NCBI GenBank assembly: GCA_020438395.1
Contig: JAGQUR010000029.1
Location: 1 to 62,468, forward strand
Origin: Solirubrobacterales bacterium
Lineage (GTDB): Bacteria > Actinomycetota > Thermoleophilia > Solirubrobacterales > 70-9
Reading direction: 5' to 3'
Length of the DNA stretch: 62,468 bases
Of this stretch, positions 24,262 through 31,535 are shown piece by piece. Both the position numbers and the translations under genes were made by a program. How positions within the stretch are numbered: position 1 is the first letter of the stretch; each line of letters begins with the position of its first letter. The notes under the pieces are model-generated. The model was not told the origin of the DNA. It saw nothing but the letters and a program-made list of their open reading frames with translations, and did not search any database.

Positions 24262-24483
24262 GTGCCATCAAGGGAAGAGATCCAGGCGACGATCCCCCGC
24301 CTCGGCAGGGGCGCCCGGGTCAACCTGAAGCTGAAGGACGGGGGCGAGGTGCTCGGCACCCTCTACGGGCTCTTCGACGACCAGGTCTATTTCGAGGAAG
24401 AGGAGCTGGGCCCGATCGACTTGGACCGGATCGAGGACCTGATGGTCAGGATCCACACCGAACAGCCGGGCGGACCGGCCTAG
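24262..24483 (+). CDS. Small Sm-like (LSm/Hfq-fold?) protein
   Basis: 73 residues. After a short N-terminal helix, the sequence VNLKLKDGGEVLGTLYGLFD, then DQVYFEEEELGPIDLDRIED and LMVRIH, has the spacing of an Sm fold: five short strands, a G-containing strand-2 turn and a late I-x-D/I-x-x-I strand. I do not recognise a named family; an SH3-like barrel is the main alternative. A frame stop lies just upstream (24251-24253), leaving GTG 24262 as the first start. Its stop overlaps the end of a convergent 37-residue gene. Confidence 0.6.
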   Translation: MPSREEIQATIPRLGRGARVNLKLKDGGEVLGTLYGLFDDQVYFEEEELGPIDLDRIEDLMVRIHTEQPGGPA

Positions 24484-24593
24484 CGCCGTTCGCGGATCAG
24501 GACGACGATTGCATAAACCAGGTTGATCAGCAGGAAGGGACCGAAGCTGTAAGCGATCGCTTCAAAGGTGGAGTAGGTGCTGTGGCTGTCCAC
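24480..24593 (-). CDS. 37-residue single-span membrane peptide
   Basis: Open frame from GTG 24593 to TAG 24480: a short polar N-terminus (MDSHSTYSTFEAIAYS), one hydrophobic span (FGPFLLINLVYAIVVLI) and a basic end (RERR), so probably N-out/C-in or a membrane-bound regulator. AGAGGTAGG, overlapping the stop of the upstream gene, supplies a Shine-Dalgarno at 6 bases. GC-rich third positions agree with real coding. It is the last of four tightly packed genes starting at 25634. Function unknown. Confidence 0.6.
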   Translation of the reverse strand: MDSHSTYSTFEAIAYSFGPFLLINLVYAIVVLIRERR

Positions 24594-24599
24594 TGTCGC

Positions 24600-24935
24600 C
24601 TACCTCTGCATCCCTAGAAGCGTCAGCCAGACCTTTGAGTAGTAGCCCTCCCGCTCGCGGCCCTGGCGGGCTGCGACAGCGTTCTTGAAGTTGTCGTAGT
24701 CGATCCGCCCGGCCAGATCTGCCGCGGCCTTGACCCAGTCCTCCCGCTTCACGTGGATCCGGTAGCGGTAGTCACTGAGCTCGCTCTCCTCGATCGAGTT
24801 CGCATATGAGGTCAGGGACTCGAGCCGGCAAAGGTGCTCCAGGTCCTCGCGAACCCGGGCCCGGACACACAGGCAACCCTCGGGCTCGCCCTTGTCCACC
24901 ACTGAAAAGAAACCACGGTCAGTCACTATCCACAT
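24600..24935 (-). CDS. Hypothetical cytosolic protein
   Basis: 111 residues beginning MWIVTDRGFFSVVDKGE. The N-terminal half is predicted beta-rich (VTDRGFFSVVDKG, LCVRARVREDLEHLCR); the middle has a conserved-looking YRYRIHVKREDW motif followed by helices (AADLAGRIDYDNFKNAVA) and an aromatic end (YYSKVWLTLLGM). I have seen similar short proteins in actinobacteria but cannot name a function. AGGAGG six bases before ATG 24935 decides the start against GTG 24941. It overlaps the upstream 66-residue gene by 17 bases. Confidence 0.75.
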   Translation of the reverse strand: MWIVTDRGFFSVVDKGEPEGCLCVRARVREDLEHLCRLESLTSYANSIEESELSDYRYRIHVKREDWVKAAADLAGRIDYDNFKNAVAARQGREREGYYSKVWLTLLGMQR

Positions 24936-25119
24936 CGGCACCCTCCTGGGTTGAGTTGCGAGTGTCAGGAGAGTCGGTCTTCCCCGGGGGTTTCTGACGC
25001 CGGCCGGTCAACCGTTCGCCGAGGGCTCGGCTGACCGGGAAGATGACGTGGTGGTTCCTTTCGGTTCCTGCCGAGAGGATCCTGACGTGCTTGTAGGTCT
25101 TTCTTCCGCGACCTTTCAT
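24919..25119 (-). CDS. Small basic protein
   Basis: 66 residues: MKGRGRKTYKHVRILSAGTE, then RNHHVIFPVSRALGERLTGR, then a Lys/Gly/Asp-rich tail. Very basic at the front, acidic at the end. It has no recognisable domain; the front half could be a short beta-hairpin nucleic-acid binder. GGGGGAGG lies 8 bases before ATG 25119, and the ATG shares one base with the upstream stop (TGATG), so the three genes are coupled. Function unknown. Confidence 0.65.
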   Translation of the reverse strand: MKGRGRKTYKHVRILSAGTERNHHVIFPVSRALGERLTGRRQKPPGKTDSPDTRNSTQEGADVDSD

Positions 25120-25634
25120 CACCAATACCTCCCCCGGTCCCAGGGTTCTTCCTCGATCAGGCCGTGATAGCGCCAGCGGAATCTTGTGAATCGCTCGATC
25201 ATTGTCCGCAGCTCCTCACCAGACCCGAACTTTCGAATTGCGCTCGAGCAATCGGCACACAGGAACATGTAGGAAACCCGATCAGCGTTCTCAAGCAGAA
25301 CAGGGTCTCGACAGAGTTCGCAGAACCGCCGCCTCGGGTGGGGCGGGGTATCGCTCGGATCGTGGCAGCGACCGCCGATGAATGCGCCGGGCGGGATCGG
25401 ATGGTCCTTGTCTCTGATTCCGCTGCCGCCGTGCGAGCCGATCGCACTCCAGAATCCGTTGTAGCTGCCGATCTCCCCGCATTGCTGGCAGACCTCGAAG
25501 CCGTGGATCCCGAATCGCCGGGGTTCGCGCGGAGAGTTCGCCAGCAGGTAAGCCAGCAACTCCCGTCGTTCTTGCCGATCCGCCGCCTCTTCCTCCGGGG
25601 TCTGGACTTCTTCCCAATCGTCGAACCAACCCAT
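25119..25634 (-). CDS. Cys-rich zinc-ribbon-like protein
   Basis: 171 residues, first gene of the small-protein operon. Three CxxC knuckles are visible: CQQCGEIG, CELCRD and CADC, plus a lone Cys in GGRCHDPSD; together they suggest one or two zinc ribbons. The N-terminus is acidic (MGWFDDWEEVQTPEEEAADR) and the end is rich in Trp/Tyr/Arg. No enzyme motif is visible. GGAGG six bases before ATG 25634 fixes the start. A role in binding nucleic acid or protein is possible, but this is inference from the knuckles only. Confidence 0.7.
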   Translation of the reverse strand: MGWFDDWEEVQTPEEEAADRQERRELLAYLLANSPREPRRFGIHGFEVCQQCGEIGSYNGFWSAIGSHGGSGIRDKDHPIPPGAFIGGRCHDPSDTPPHPRRRFCELCRDPVLLENADRVSYMFLCADCSSAIRKFGSGEELRTMIERFTRFRWRYHGLIEEEPWDRGRYW

Positions 25635-25789
25635 GCTTCACCTCCATCGGTTCCGGCGTTAGCACCGTTTCCGGGAGATCACTCCCGTTCGGTTGCTGCG
25701 GCGTCAAAGGGCCGGCCCCCTCAACCGCTCTTGATAGATGTCTTGACTCTACCGTCGGCGGGTGGGTCGAAATCTGACGGCCGGGAAGT
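25635..25789 (-). other. Intergenic region upstream of the small-protein operon
   Basis: 155 bases without a supported gene. The minus-strand leader contains hairpin CGGGAG-ATCA-CTCCCG (25672-25687) nested in a longer imperfect pairing (ACCG/CGGT). No convincing -35/-10 pair was found; the operon may also be read from vapBC upstream. Confidence 0.4.
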
Positions 25790-26209
25790 TCAGCCGGTCG
25801 GTTTCCAGACCTTCAGGTCCGAGACGGTTGCGAGCTGGTCGAAGTCACGGTCCTTGTGGAGCAGTCTTGCCTCGTGCTGAATGCAAAGCGATGCGACCAG
25901 AAGGTCGACTGATCCCTTTACGGTCACGCCGCTTTTCCGGGCTCGCCGGTAAAGGGCCGCGGCCTGGATGTGATCTCCGGGTCCGCTCACTTCCAATTGG
26001 GGAAATGAGATCAGGAACCCCATTGCGAGATTCGCGTCCTTCTCCGATCGGAACCCTCGGAGGATCTCAGTCAGGCAAAGGTCGACGATCCCGACTGGTT
26101 CTTCCGTTGCGATCAGGTCTCGTAGAGCGCGCTCCTCCGGGCTGTCGACCGCATTGAAGTGGTCGATCCAGACACTGCTGTCCACGACGATCAATCGGCC
26201 CGGCGCCAT
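25790..26209 (-). CDS. vapC: PIN-domain ribonuclease toxin (VapC family)
   Basis: 139 residues. Opens with the PIN strand LIVVDSSVWIDHF (first catalytic Asp), then the conserved Glu in CLTEILRGF, the third acidic cluster in KGSVDLLVAS and a late HKDRDFDQLA. VapC toxins cleave tRNA or rRNA when free of their antitoxin. The ATG at 26209 overlaps the antitoxin gene by 19 bases, the usual coupled arrangement. Acidic residues look intact, so it is probably active. Confidence 0.92.
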   Translation of the reverse strand: MAPGRLIVVDSSVWIDHFNAVDSPEERALRDLIATEEPVGIVDLCLTEILRGFRSEKDANLAMGFLISFPQLEVSGPGDHIQAAALYRRARKSGVTVKGSVDLLVASLCIQHEARLLHKDRDFDQLATVSDLKVWKPTG

Positions 26210-26385
26210 TCGTCCAGGTCGCCCTCCCACTTGAGCTTCCCACGCAGTTCCAGAATCCCCAGGCGCTTCCTGCGGTTGACGAATTCCCGGAGGGCGAGGT
26301 CGACCGTTTCCTTCATGCTTTTCTCGCCGGCCAGCTGCTGTGCGTCGGCCATCAGTTCCTTGTCGATGACGATGTTCGTCCTCAT
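26191..26385 (-). CDS. vapB: VapB-family antitoxin
   Basis: 64 residues beginning MRTNIVIDKELMADAQQLAG, the typical beta strand plus helix of VapB proteins (MRTNI-D-L-L), followed by ETVDLALREFVNRRKR and a C-terminal toxin-binding end rich in Trp and acidic residues (LKWEGDLDEWRRAD). It would bind VapC and repress the operon. ATG 26385 is chosen because TATCGT (26393-26398, minus strand) sits 7 bases upstream; ATG 26391 is only 1 base from it. Confidence 0.9.
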   Translation of the reverse strand: MRTNIVIDKELMADAQQLAGEKSMKETVDLALREFVNRRKRLGILELRGKLKWEGDLDEWRRAD

Positions 26386-26527
26386 ACACATCACGATACA
26401 CATTGGCCGTCCTGTCCTCAAGTGGCTGGTTCACTCATGGTTGAAGGGACCGGAAGGGCAGGTTCGCCCCCTTGTCGGGCTGCCGTTTCGGGCGGCTGTT
26501 TCCGCAAATGCCGGGTTTTTTGGGGTG

Positions 26528-26572
26528 GTGAGTTGACGTAACTCACACAGGGCAGAGGAGCGGCGTTATGTT
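26528..26572 (+). promoter_or_regulatory. Promoter with 7-bp palindrome for the 26579 gene
   Basis: TATGTT (26567-26572) is 6 bases before ATG 26579. The inverted repeat GTGAGTT-GACGT-AACTCAC (26528-26546) reaches the expected -35 position and is a candidate operator. The rest of 26399-26527 holds a T-run (26515-26521) but no gene. Confidence 0.5.
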
Positions 26573-26578
26573 CGGCTC

Positions 26579-26809
26579 ATGGCGAGGACGGAGGGACAGA
26601 TCCCGGACGGACTGCTCACAGGAATGGAGAGGCAGGCCGCGATCCGCGGGGTCGAGACGGACGAAATGTTCGAGTCGGCCGTGCGCAGCGAGCTTGCCGC
26701 CTACCGGAACCGTGAGCCCGGACCGCTGGCTGATCTGGATGAACTTCGCCTGAGCTTCGACTGGCCGGCGTCCGACTCGAACGGACGCCGCGGGCGGCGG
26801 CATCTCTGA
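26579..26809 (+). CDS. Small hypothetical protein
   Basis: 76 residues, MARTEGQIPDGLLTGMERQA then a helical stretch (DEMFESAVRSELAAYRN) and a disordered basic end (SNGRRGRRHL). The helical part resembles a short DNA-binding or antitoxin-like helix pair, but no family is recognised. Codon use is good for this genome. A second frame starting at ATG 26568 has a better Shine-Dalgarno but gives Arg/Ser-rich noise, so I reject it. Preceded by a palindromic promoter region. Confidence 0.55.
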   Translation: MARTEGQIPDGLLTGMERQAAIRGVETDEMFESAVRSELAAYRNREPGPLADLDELRLSFDWPASDSNGRRGRRHL

Positions 26810-26820
26810 AGCTGGCCGGC

Positions 26821-26838
26821 GCGCCCCTCGCGGGGCGC
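26821..26838. terminator. Hairpin between convergent genes
   Basis: GCGCCCC-TCGC-GGGGCGC, perfect 7-bp stem with a 4-base loop, between genes ending at 26809 and 26870. No T-run, so strength is uncertain. Confidence 0.55.
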
Positions 26839-26869
26839 CCGACCTGGCCGCCGGGGATGCCGCCGCAAT

Positions 26870-27172
26870 TCAGTCGATCACCTGATCGACCAGCACTTCG
26901 AAGATGCCGCGGGTCCCGGTCGACTCGACGAGTGGTTCAACCGCGGCCACCCGATCGGCGTACTTGTTGTCCTTTGACTGGCTCGCAGTGAGCTCGTCCA
27001 GGGTTCCGTCGAATATTCCGAAGGTGATCACCTCGTCCTCGTCGGCCGTGTTGCGGATCGCGTAGAACCGCTGCCAGCCACCGGGGGTCTCGTCGTCCGG
27101 AGGACGGAATTTCTCCAGGAACTCCTCGGACTTGCCCGGCTTCACCTTGCGGACCGTCAATGCGCAAAGCAT
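26870..27172 (-). CDS. ABM-like small dimeric alpha/beta-barrel protein
   Basis: 100 residues. MLCALTVRKVKPGKSEEFLEKF begins a ferredoxin-like alpha/beta fold of the antibiotic-biosynthesis-monooxygenase/dimeric barrel type; WQRFYAIRNTADEDEVITFGIFD is the central strand pair. Such proteins are cofactor-free oxygenases, haem binders or stress proteins; no catalytic residue can be assigned. GGAG precedes the ATG. It may lead the transcript reading from here, although the next gene downstream (beta-helix) lies behind a TTG start of its own further on. Confidence 0.75.
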   Translation of the reverse strand: MLCALTVRKVKPGKSEEFLEKFRPPDDETPGGWQRFYAIRNTADEDEVITFGIFDGTLDELTASQSKDNKYADRVAAVEPLVESTGTRGIFEVLVDQVID

Positions 27173-27228
27173 GACTTCTCCTTTCTCTGCCTCCAGGCCG
27201 AGCCTATCCGCAGGGAGCAGCCGGAGGG

Positions 27229-28854
27229 TCAGGAATCGCTCTTGGCCTGGACCCGGGCCTGCTGGGCGTTGACGTTCCTGGTCATCTTTCCTGAGTGGTT
27301 GCCGGCCGGGTCTGTGGCCGTCATCGTCAGCCGGTAGCGCCCTGCCCTGAGCCGGAACCTGCCGAGCTTGATCACGTTTGCGCCCTGCTTGCCCTTGCGG
27401 GTGATCTTCACCACCTTGCGCTTGCCCTTCTTGCGGATCGGGGTGAAACGGACCTTCACCGTGGCCTTCTCGGAAAGCCGGAAGCGGAGCGCGCCACCCT
27501 TGCCCTGCCGGAAGCGGAACTTCACCTTGCTCAGCTTGGGCGCTGTGCTGTCCACCGGGCAGGCAGATGGCATCGTCGCGCAGGTCGGCTGGAACTCGTA
27601 GGCGCCCTGATCCGGCAGCGAGGAACCGTCGCCGTCACCGTCACGGGGGCGGGGATCACCGGCGAAGTCCGTGGTCAGGGTCGAAGCGGGATTGCCGGCA
27701 TCGATCGAAGGGGAACCGGGCAACAGATTGAAGTCACCGCTGCCGGCGAACATCGGGTCCTGGTTGATGTTGGTCGGGCTGCTCACATTGACTGTGCCGG
27801 CGGAACCGGCCGCCGCGACCGGCGCAAAGTTGGAGTTGCCGATGTTGAGCAATGCCTTGGGGAAGCCCGGTCCGATCGGCACCAGCAGGTCCCAGGTGCT
27901 GTCATAGCCGCGAATGATCGAGCTGTCGATGTTGACGATCCCGTTGCCGGCGGTGGTCGAGCTGGGAATCTGGATGTCAAGCGCCGAATAGGGGGAAGGA
28001 CCCTCATTCACGAAGGTGGAGAAACGGGCGTTGATCACCGTGTTCTTCGGCTTGCCAGGGGTCGGGGCGACCGACAGGGCCTCACCACCAGTCGCCGAGA
28101 AGACCGAGTTCTCGATATCGATCGAGCCGCCCGAACCGGCCCAGGCGCCAGTGAAGGTGGTGTCTGCAACGATGCTCGACCGGATCTTGAACCCGGTGTC
28201 CTGGTCATCGGCGACGAAGGCGTAGTTAGCCCCGGTGACCGTGGAATTGATGACCGTCGTCGTACCCGGGACAGCGCCGTTGGTCTGCAGCGCCCAGTCC
28301 AGCTTCGACCCCTCGGCCGCGTAGAAAAGGCAGTCGGTGAACTTGTTGTCCCCCAGGAGCGAATTGAAGCCCGAAGACTCCGAGTTACGGATTTCCACAT
28401 TTACCCGCGTGAATTTGGAGTCCCGGAGCTGGCCGGCAGACCCATTACCACCATCATCGGGGAAGGAGGCCGGCACCACGACCGTCAGGTCGGACATGTC
28501 GGTGCCCGGCCGGTCGTCGGTCCGCAGGACATAGCTGTTCGTGGTCGCCGACGAAGTGAGTCTGGTCTTGTCGGCGCCGGCGCCCGTCACCTGAAGCGGG
28601 TCGGTGCCCTGGGCCACGAACGAGCCTGTCGCCGTGAGAGTCCCCTCGTCGATCATCACCTTGTCGGCGGTTCCGTCGCTGCCGTCGTCGGTCATCGCCG
28701 CGTTGAGGTCGGCCCGAGCCTGATTGGTGCCGTTGTCCGGGCAGCCGGCGAAGAAACCCGGTACGCAGAAAGTGGTGGCCGACGCCGGCGCGGCGCAGAC
28801 CAGAAGAAGCGAGACGGCTGCCCCGGCGGCAATTGCGTGCCTGATTGCCTTCAA
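27229..28854 (-). CDS. Secreted beta-helix protein with basic C-terminal domain
   Basis: 541 residues. Signal peptide (hydrophobic 8-22, cleavage likely after APASA), mature start TTFCVPGFFAGCP. The central 350 residues have the irregular short-strand pattern of a right-handed parallel beta helix, ending in a choice-of-anchor-like closing motif (SPSIDAGNP, GDPRPRDGDGDG, DQGAYEFQPTC). The last 110 residues form a strongly basic Ig-like domain (LSKVKFRFRQGKGGALRFRL, LRAGRYRLTMTATDPAGN). TTG start with GGGGGA upstream. Close paralogue of the preceding gene, 9 bases away. Role: surface polysaccharide binding or lyase-like activity, inferred. Confidence 0.82.
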   Translation of the reverse strand: MKAIRHAIAAGAAVSLLLVCAAPASATTFCVPGFFAGCPDNGTNQARADLNAAMTDDGSDGTADKVMIDEGTLTATGSFVAQGTDPLQVTGAGADKTRLTSSATTNSYVLRTDDRPGTDMSDLTVVVPASFPDDGGNGSAGQLRDSKFTRVNVEIRNSESSGFNSLLGDNKFTDCLFYAAEGSKLDWALQTNGAVPGTTTVINSTVTGANYAFVADDQDTGFKIRSSIVADTTFTGAWAGSGGSIDIENSVFSATGGEALSVAPTPGKPKNTVINARFSTFVNEGPSPYSALDIQIPSSTTAGNGIVNIDSSIIRGYDSTWDLLVPIGPGFPKALLNIGNSNFAPVAAAGSAGTVNVSSPTNINQDPMFAGSGDFNLLPGSPSIDAGNPASTLTTDFAGDPRPRDGDGDGSSLPDQGAYEFQPTCATMPSACPVDSTAPKLSKVKFRFRQGKGGALRFRLSEKATVKVRFTPIRKKGKRKVVKITRKGKQGANVIKLGRFRLRAGRYRLTMTATDPAGNHSGKMTRNVNAQQARVQAKSDS

Positions 28855-28863
28855 TTTTTCCCC

Positions 28864-30459
28864 CTAGACCCTGACCCGAACCTTCCGGGTGACGGTTTTC
28901 GACTTGTTGCCCGCCTTGTCGGTGGCGGTGATGGTCAGTTTGTAGCGGCCGGAACCCAGTTTCCTCTTTCCGATCTTCAGCGTCAAGTTGCCGGCCTTTG
29001 CCTTGCGGGTCAGCTTCACCTTCTTGCGCTTCGGCTTGGACTTCTTCGGGACCGGGGTGAAGGTGACCCTGACCGTGGAAGCCTCGGAAAGACGAAGCTT
29101 CAGGGTGCCTCCCTTGCGGCGCTTGAAGCTGAACTTCACCTTGCTGATCTTCGGTGCCGTCTTGTCGGCGGGCGGGCAGAAGGCCGGATCATCGGCGCAG
29201 GTCGGCTGGAACTCGTAGGCGCCCAGATCGCGGACCGCCACGCCATCCGCATTCCCGTCAACCGGCCGGAACTTACCGTCGAGATCGGTGTCAGGCAGGC
29301 TTGTGGTCGGATCGCCCTGATCGATCCCGGGCGACCCGGCCGCCAGGTGAAAATCGTCAAATCCAACGAAGTGCGGGACCCCGAAGGGAATGTTCGAATT
29401 GGTGACGAAAGCCTGGCCATTGGTCGTCCCGGCCGAATCAGTGGCGGTGTAGTTGGCGTTCAGGATGACGTTGCCCTTGCTCTGATCGATCGGCGCCTCC
29501 AGGTGCCAGGGACTCGTGAATCCGCTGATGATCGAGTTCTCCAGGGTCAGGTTGATGTTCTGCGTCGGACTGGCGACCGTGTCGACCCAGGCGTGAATCG
29601 CAGGCTGGTTCGGGTCACCAGTTGCGACGACCGTCAGGTGGTTGAGGTTGAGGGTGGTTGGCTTGTTTACAAAGTTGAAAGCCCGGATCGGCGATCCTTC
29701 ACCGCTCTCGATCAGGGAGTTGGTGACCGAGACCAGGGCGCCATCGGAAACCTGAATTGCTGCATCCGCCCCGGTGAAGTGGGCCCGGTTCACGGTGACC
29801 GGGTTCGTGTCCGGACAGTTCCAGACGAGGCCGTATTGGGCGTCGCTCACCTGAATGTCGCTGAATGTGATTCCCCCGGTCAGGCAGTAGCTCTGCTGGT
29901 AGAAGACACCCCCGAAAGAGGCGCCGTTCTGGCCGAAGACCCGGATGTCCTTGAAGGTGCTGCCGCCAGTCGGGTTGTACACGCCGAAGGAGTCCTCGTT
30001 GCGGGTGATCAGGTCCACCGACTCGAAATGGTCGGCCGTTTCCCCTACCGCCGCCCCGACGTCGAAACTGGTCGGAACAACCACCGCCAGATCCTTCACC
30101 GTGATCGTGCGGTTGTTGCCGCCCAGGTTCAGGACATAGGTGCCGCCCGAGGCAGAGCTGGTCAGGAAAGTCTTCTCCCGTCCGGACCCGATGATCTCGA
30201 GGGGGTCGTTGCCGGTCGCCGTGAAACTGTCCGTGGCGGTCAGGGTTCCCGGGGCGATGATCACCTTGTCCGGGTTGCCGTCGGCACCGTAGGCCGAAAG
30301 CGCCGCGTTCAGGTCCGGTTCAGCCTCGTTTATGCCGCTGGCCGGGCAGGCCGCCGAATAGGTCGGTACACAGAAGGTGTTGGCCGAGGCCGGTTGGACG
30401 AAAGCGAGCCAAACCGACAGAACCACCAGAAGAAACGCGAACTTCCCCAAACCCCGCAT
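28864..30459 (-). CDS. Secreted beta-helix protein, paralogue
   Basis: 531 residues with the same plan as its neighbour: signal peptide ending PASA, mature start NTFCVPTYSAACP, a beta-helix body (SPGIDQGDPTTS and DLGAYEFQPTC closing motifs) and a basic Ig-like end (ISKVKFSFKRRKGGTLKLRL, LGSGRYKLTITATDKAGNKS). The two paralogues diverge mainly in the helix body, suggesting different ligands. No catalytic triad is obvious. SD AAGGGGA before ATG 30459. It is the first of the pair and probably co-transcribed with it. Confidence 0.82.
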   Translation of the reverse strand: MRGLGKFAFLLVVLSVWLAFVQPASANTFCVPTYSAACPASGINEAEPDLNAALSAYGADGNPDKVIIAPGTLTATDSFTATGNDPLEIIGSGREKTFLTSSASGGTYVLNLGGNNRTITVKDLAVVVPTSFDVGAAVGETADHFESVDLITRNEDSFGVYNPTGGSTFKDIRVFGQNGASFGGVFYQQSYCLTGGITFSDIQVSDAQYGLVWNCPDTNPVTVNRAHFTGADAAIQVSDGALVSVTNSLIESGEGSPIRAFNFVNKPTTLNLNHLTVVATGDPNQPAIHAWVDTVASPTQNINLTLENSIISGFTSPWHLEAPIDQSKGNVILNANYTATDSAGTTNGQAFVTNSNIPFGVPHFVGFDDFHLAAGSPGIDQGDPTTSLPDTDLDGKFRPVDGNADGVAVRDLGAYEFQPTCADDPAFCPPADKTAPKISKVKFSFKRRKGGTLKLRLSEASTVRVTFTPVPKKSKPKRKKVKLTRKAKAGNLTLKIGKRKLGSGRYKLTITATDKAGNKSKTVTRKVRVRV

Positions 30460-30520
30460 CCAGTCCCCTTTTGTGCCTGGCCGCCCTCCTGGACGGCTTC
30501 ATTCCAACCGGCGCGGAAGC

Positions 30521-31534
30521 TTACTCCCCGACAGCCTGGTCCAACCGTTCCAACACCTGGAGCCAGATCAGGTTGCGGCGATTCGCCCCGTAATGAAGCG
30601 CGGGGATCGTCAGCAGCGCCGAGCCGCGCATCACGTCGGGCTGGTCCTCGCCACCGTAGACCCCGAGGTGGAGGCCATCCGAGGCGAGTCCCTGATCGAC
30701 CATTCCGGATGCGGTCAGGGCCTGGTGGAGATCAATCAGCGAAACCTGCTTCTGCCTCGCGACCTTCCTGATGATCCGGTCCGCCTCATCGACCCGTTCC
30801 TCGCCGGGCTGGCCGTTATGCGCGGGAACCGCCATCGGCGGCAGGGTCGAGAGGACGGGCACCGGCCCGAGCTGCCGCACCCGGTCGATCATCTTCCCCA
30901 GTTCCCGCTTGTAAGTAGCGCCGAGTGGCAGCCCGAGCAGGGCGTCGTTGGTTCCCGACATGATCAGCGCCCAACGCGGTCTGATCAACTCGATCTCGCA
31001 TTCCAGCGGGGTCTGCTGTGGTTCGCATTCATCGGTCGGCGGGGCGATACCGGTGGCCGGGAGGTCCGCGGTCGGGGTCATCAGCCACTCGGTCCAGACC
31101 CCGGAGACCGCAGCGGCGGAGCGGCGGGTGAGCGAATTGACCGGAGAGCAGCCGGGCAGTCCGGCCAGGTCGGGGAACTTCACCTTCGAATACCGGGCGA
31201 CCACCGTCCTGAGGTCACCGTTCGATCCGTAGCCGACCTCCCGGCACCCCAGCCCGTAGATGTTCTGCGGCCATTCGGTGTTCGAGTCACCGACCTTGGC
31301 GAAGACCTCGGGGTTCATCTTCTCTTCGTCGGCGCGGGCCACCTCCTGTCGGAGTCGCTCGCCGGCGGCGCCCGAAAGATCCGGCAGCACGGGCTCGCTT
31401 TGGGTGGAGGGAACATCGACGGACGGCTGCGGTGAGGAGCCGGGCTCCTGGTCGCTCGAAGGCGAGTTCGAACCCGACCCGCAACCTGCGAGAAGCAGCC
31501 CGGCGGCGAGCAGGGCAAGCAGCGGTCGGAGCAT
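30521..31534 (-). CDS. SGNH/GDSL-hydrolase lipoprotein
   Basis: 337 residues. A type II signal peptide with lipobox LLAGC (lipidated Cys18) and a Ser/Pro linker tether it to the outer membrane face. SGNH blocks: VGDSNTE (nucleophile Ser), MSGTNDALLG (Asn) and LASDGLHLG (Asp-x-x-His). Members remove or transfer acyl groups on glycans. It ends in [17 protein letters not shown], nearly identical to its neighbour. The ATG lies 1 base after the neighbour's stop, so the two are coupled. Role in acetyl editing of the surface glycan is inferred from context. Confidence 0.87.
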   Translation of the reverse strand: MLRPLLALLAAGLLLAGCGSGSNSPSSDQEPGSSPQPSVDVPSTQSEPVLPDLSGAAGERLRQEVARADEEKMNPEVFAKVGDSNTEWPQNIYGLGCREVGYGSNGDLRTVVARYSKVKFPDLAGLPGCSPVNSLTRRSAAAVSGVWTEWLMTPTADLPATGIAPPTDECEPQQTPLECEIELIRPRWALIMSGTNDALLGLPLGATYKRELGKMIDRVRQLGPVPVLSTLPPMAVPAHNGQPGEERVDEADRIIRKVARQKQVSLIDLHQALTASGMVDQGLASDGLHLGVYGGEDQPDVMRGSALLTIPALHYGANRRNLIWLQVLERLDQAVGE

Positions 31535-31535
31535 C

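Noticed and set aside
26568-26753. Plus-strand frame with a good Shine-Dalgarno at ATG 26568
   Set aside because: Translation is Arg/Ser/Cys-rich noise; the overlapping frame from 26579 has genome-like codon use and a leaderless -10.
27295-30771. A very long plus-strand open frame (1158 codons) opposite the two beta-helix genes
   Set aside because: Antisense shadow of GC-rich genes: no family motifs, no start signal, composition dominated by Arg/Gly/Val; the minus-strand genes have signal peptides and recognisable domains.
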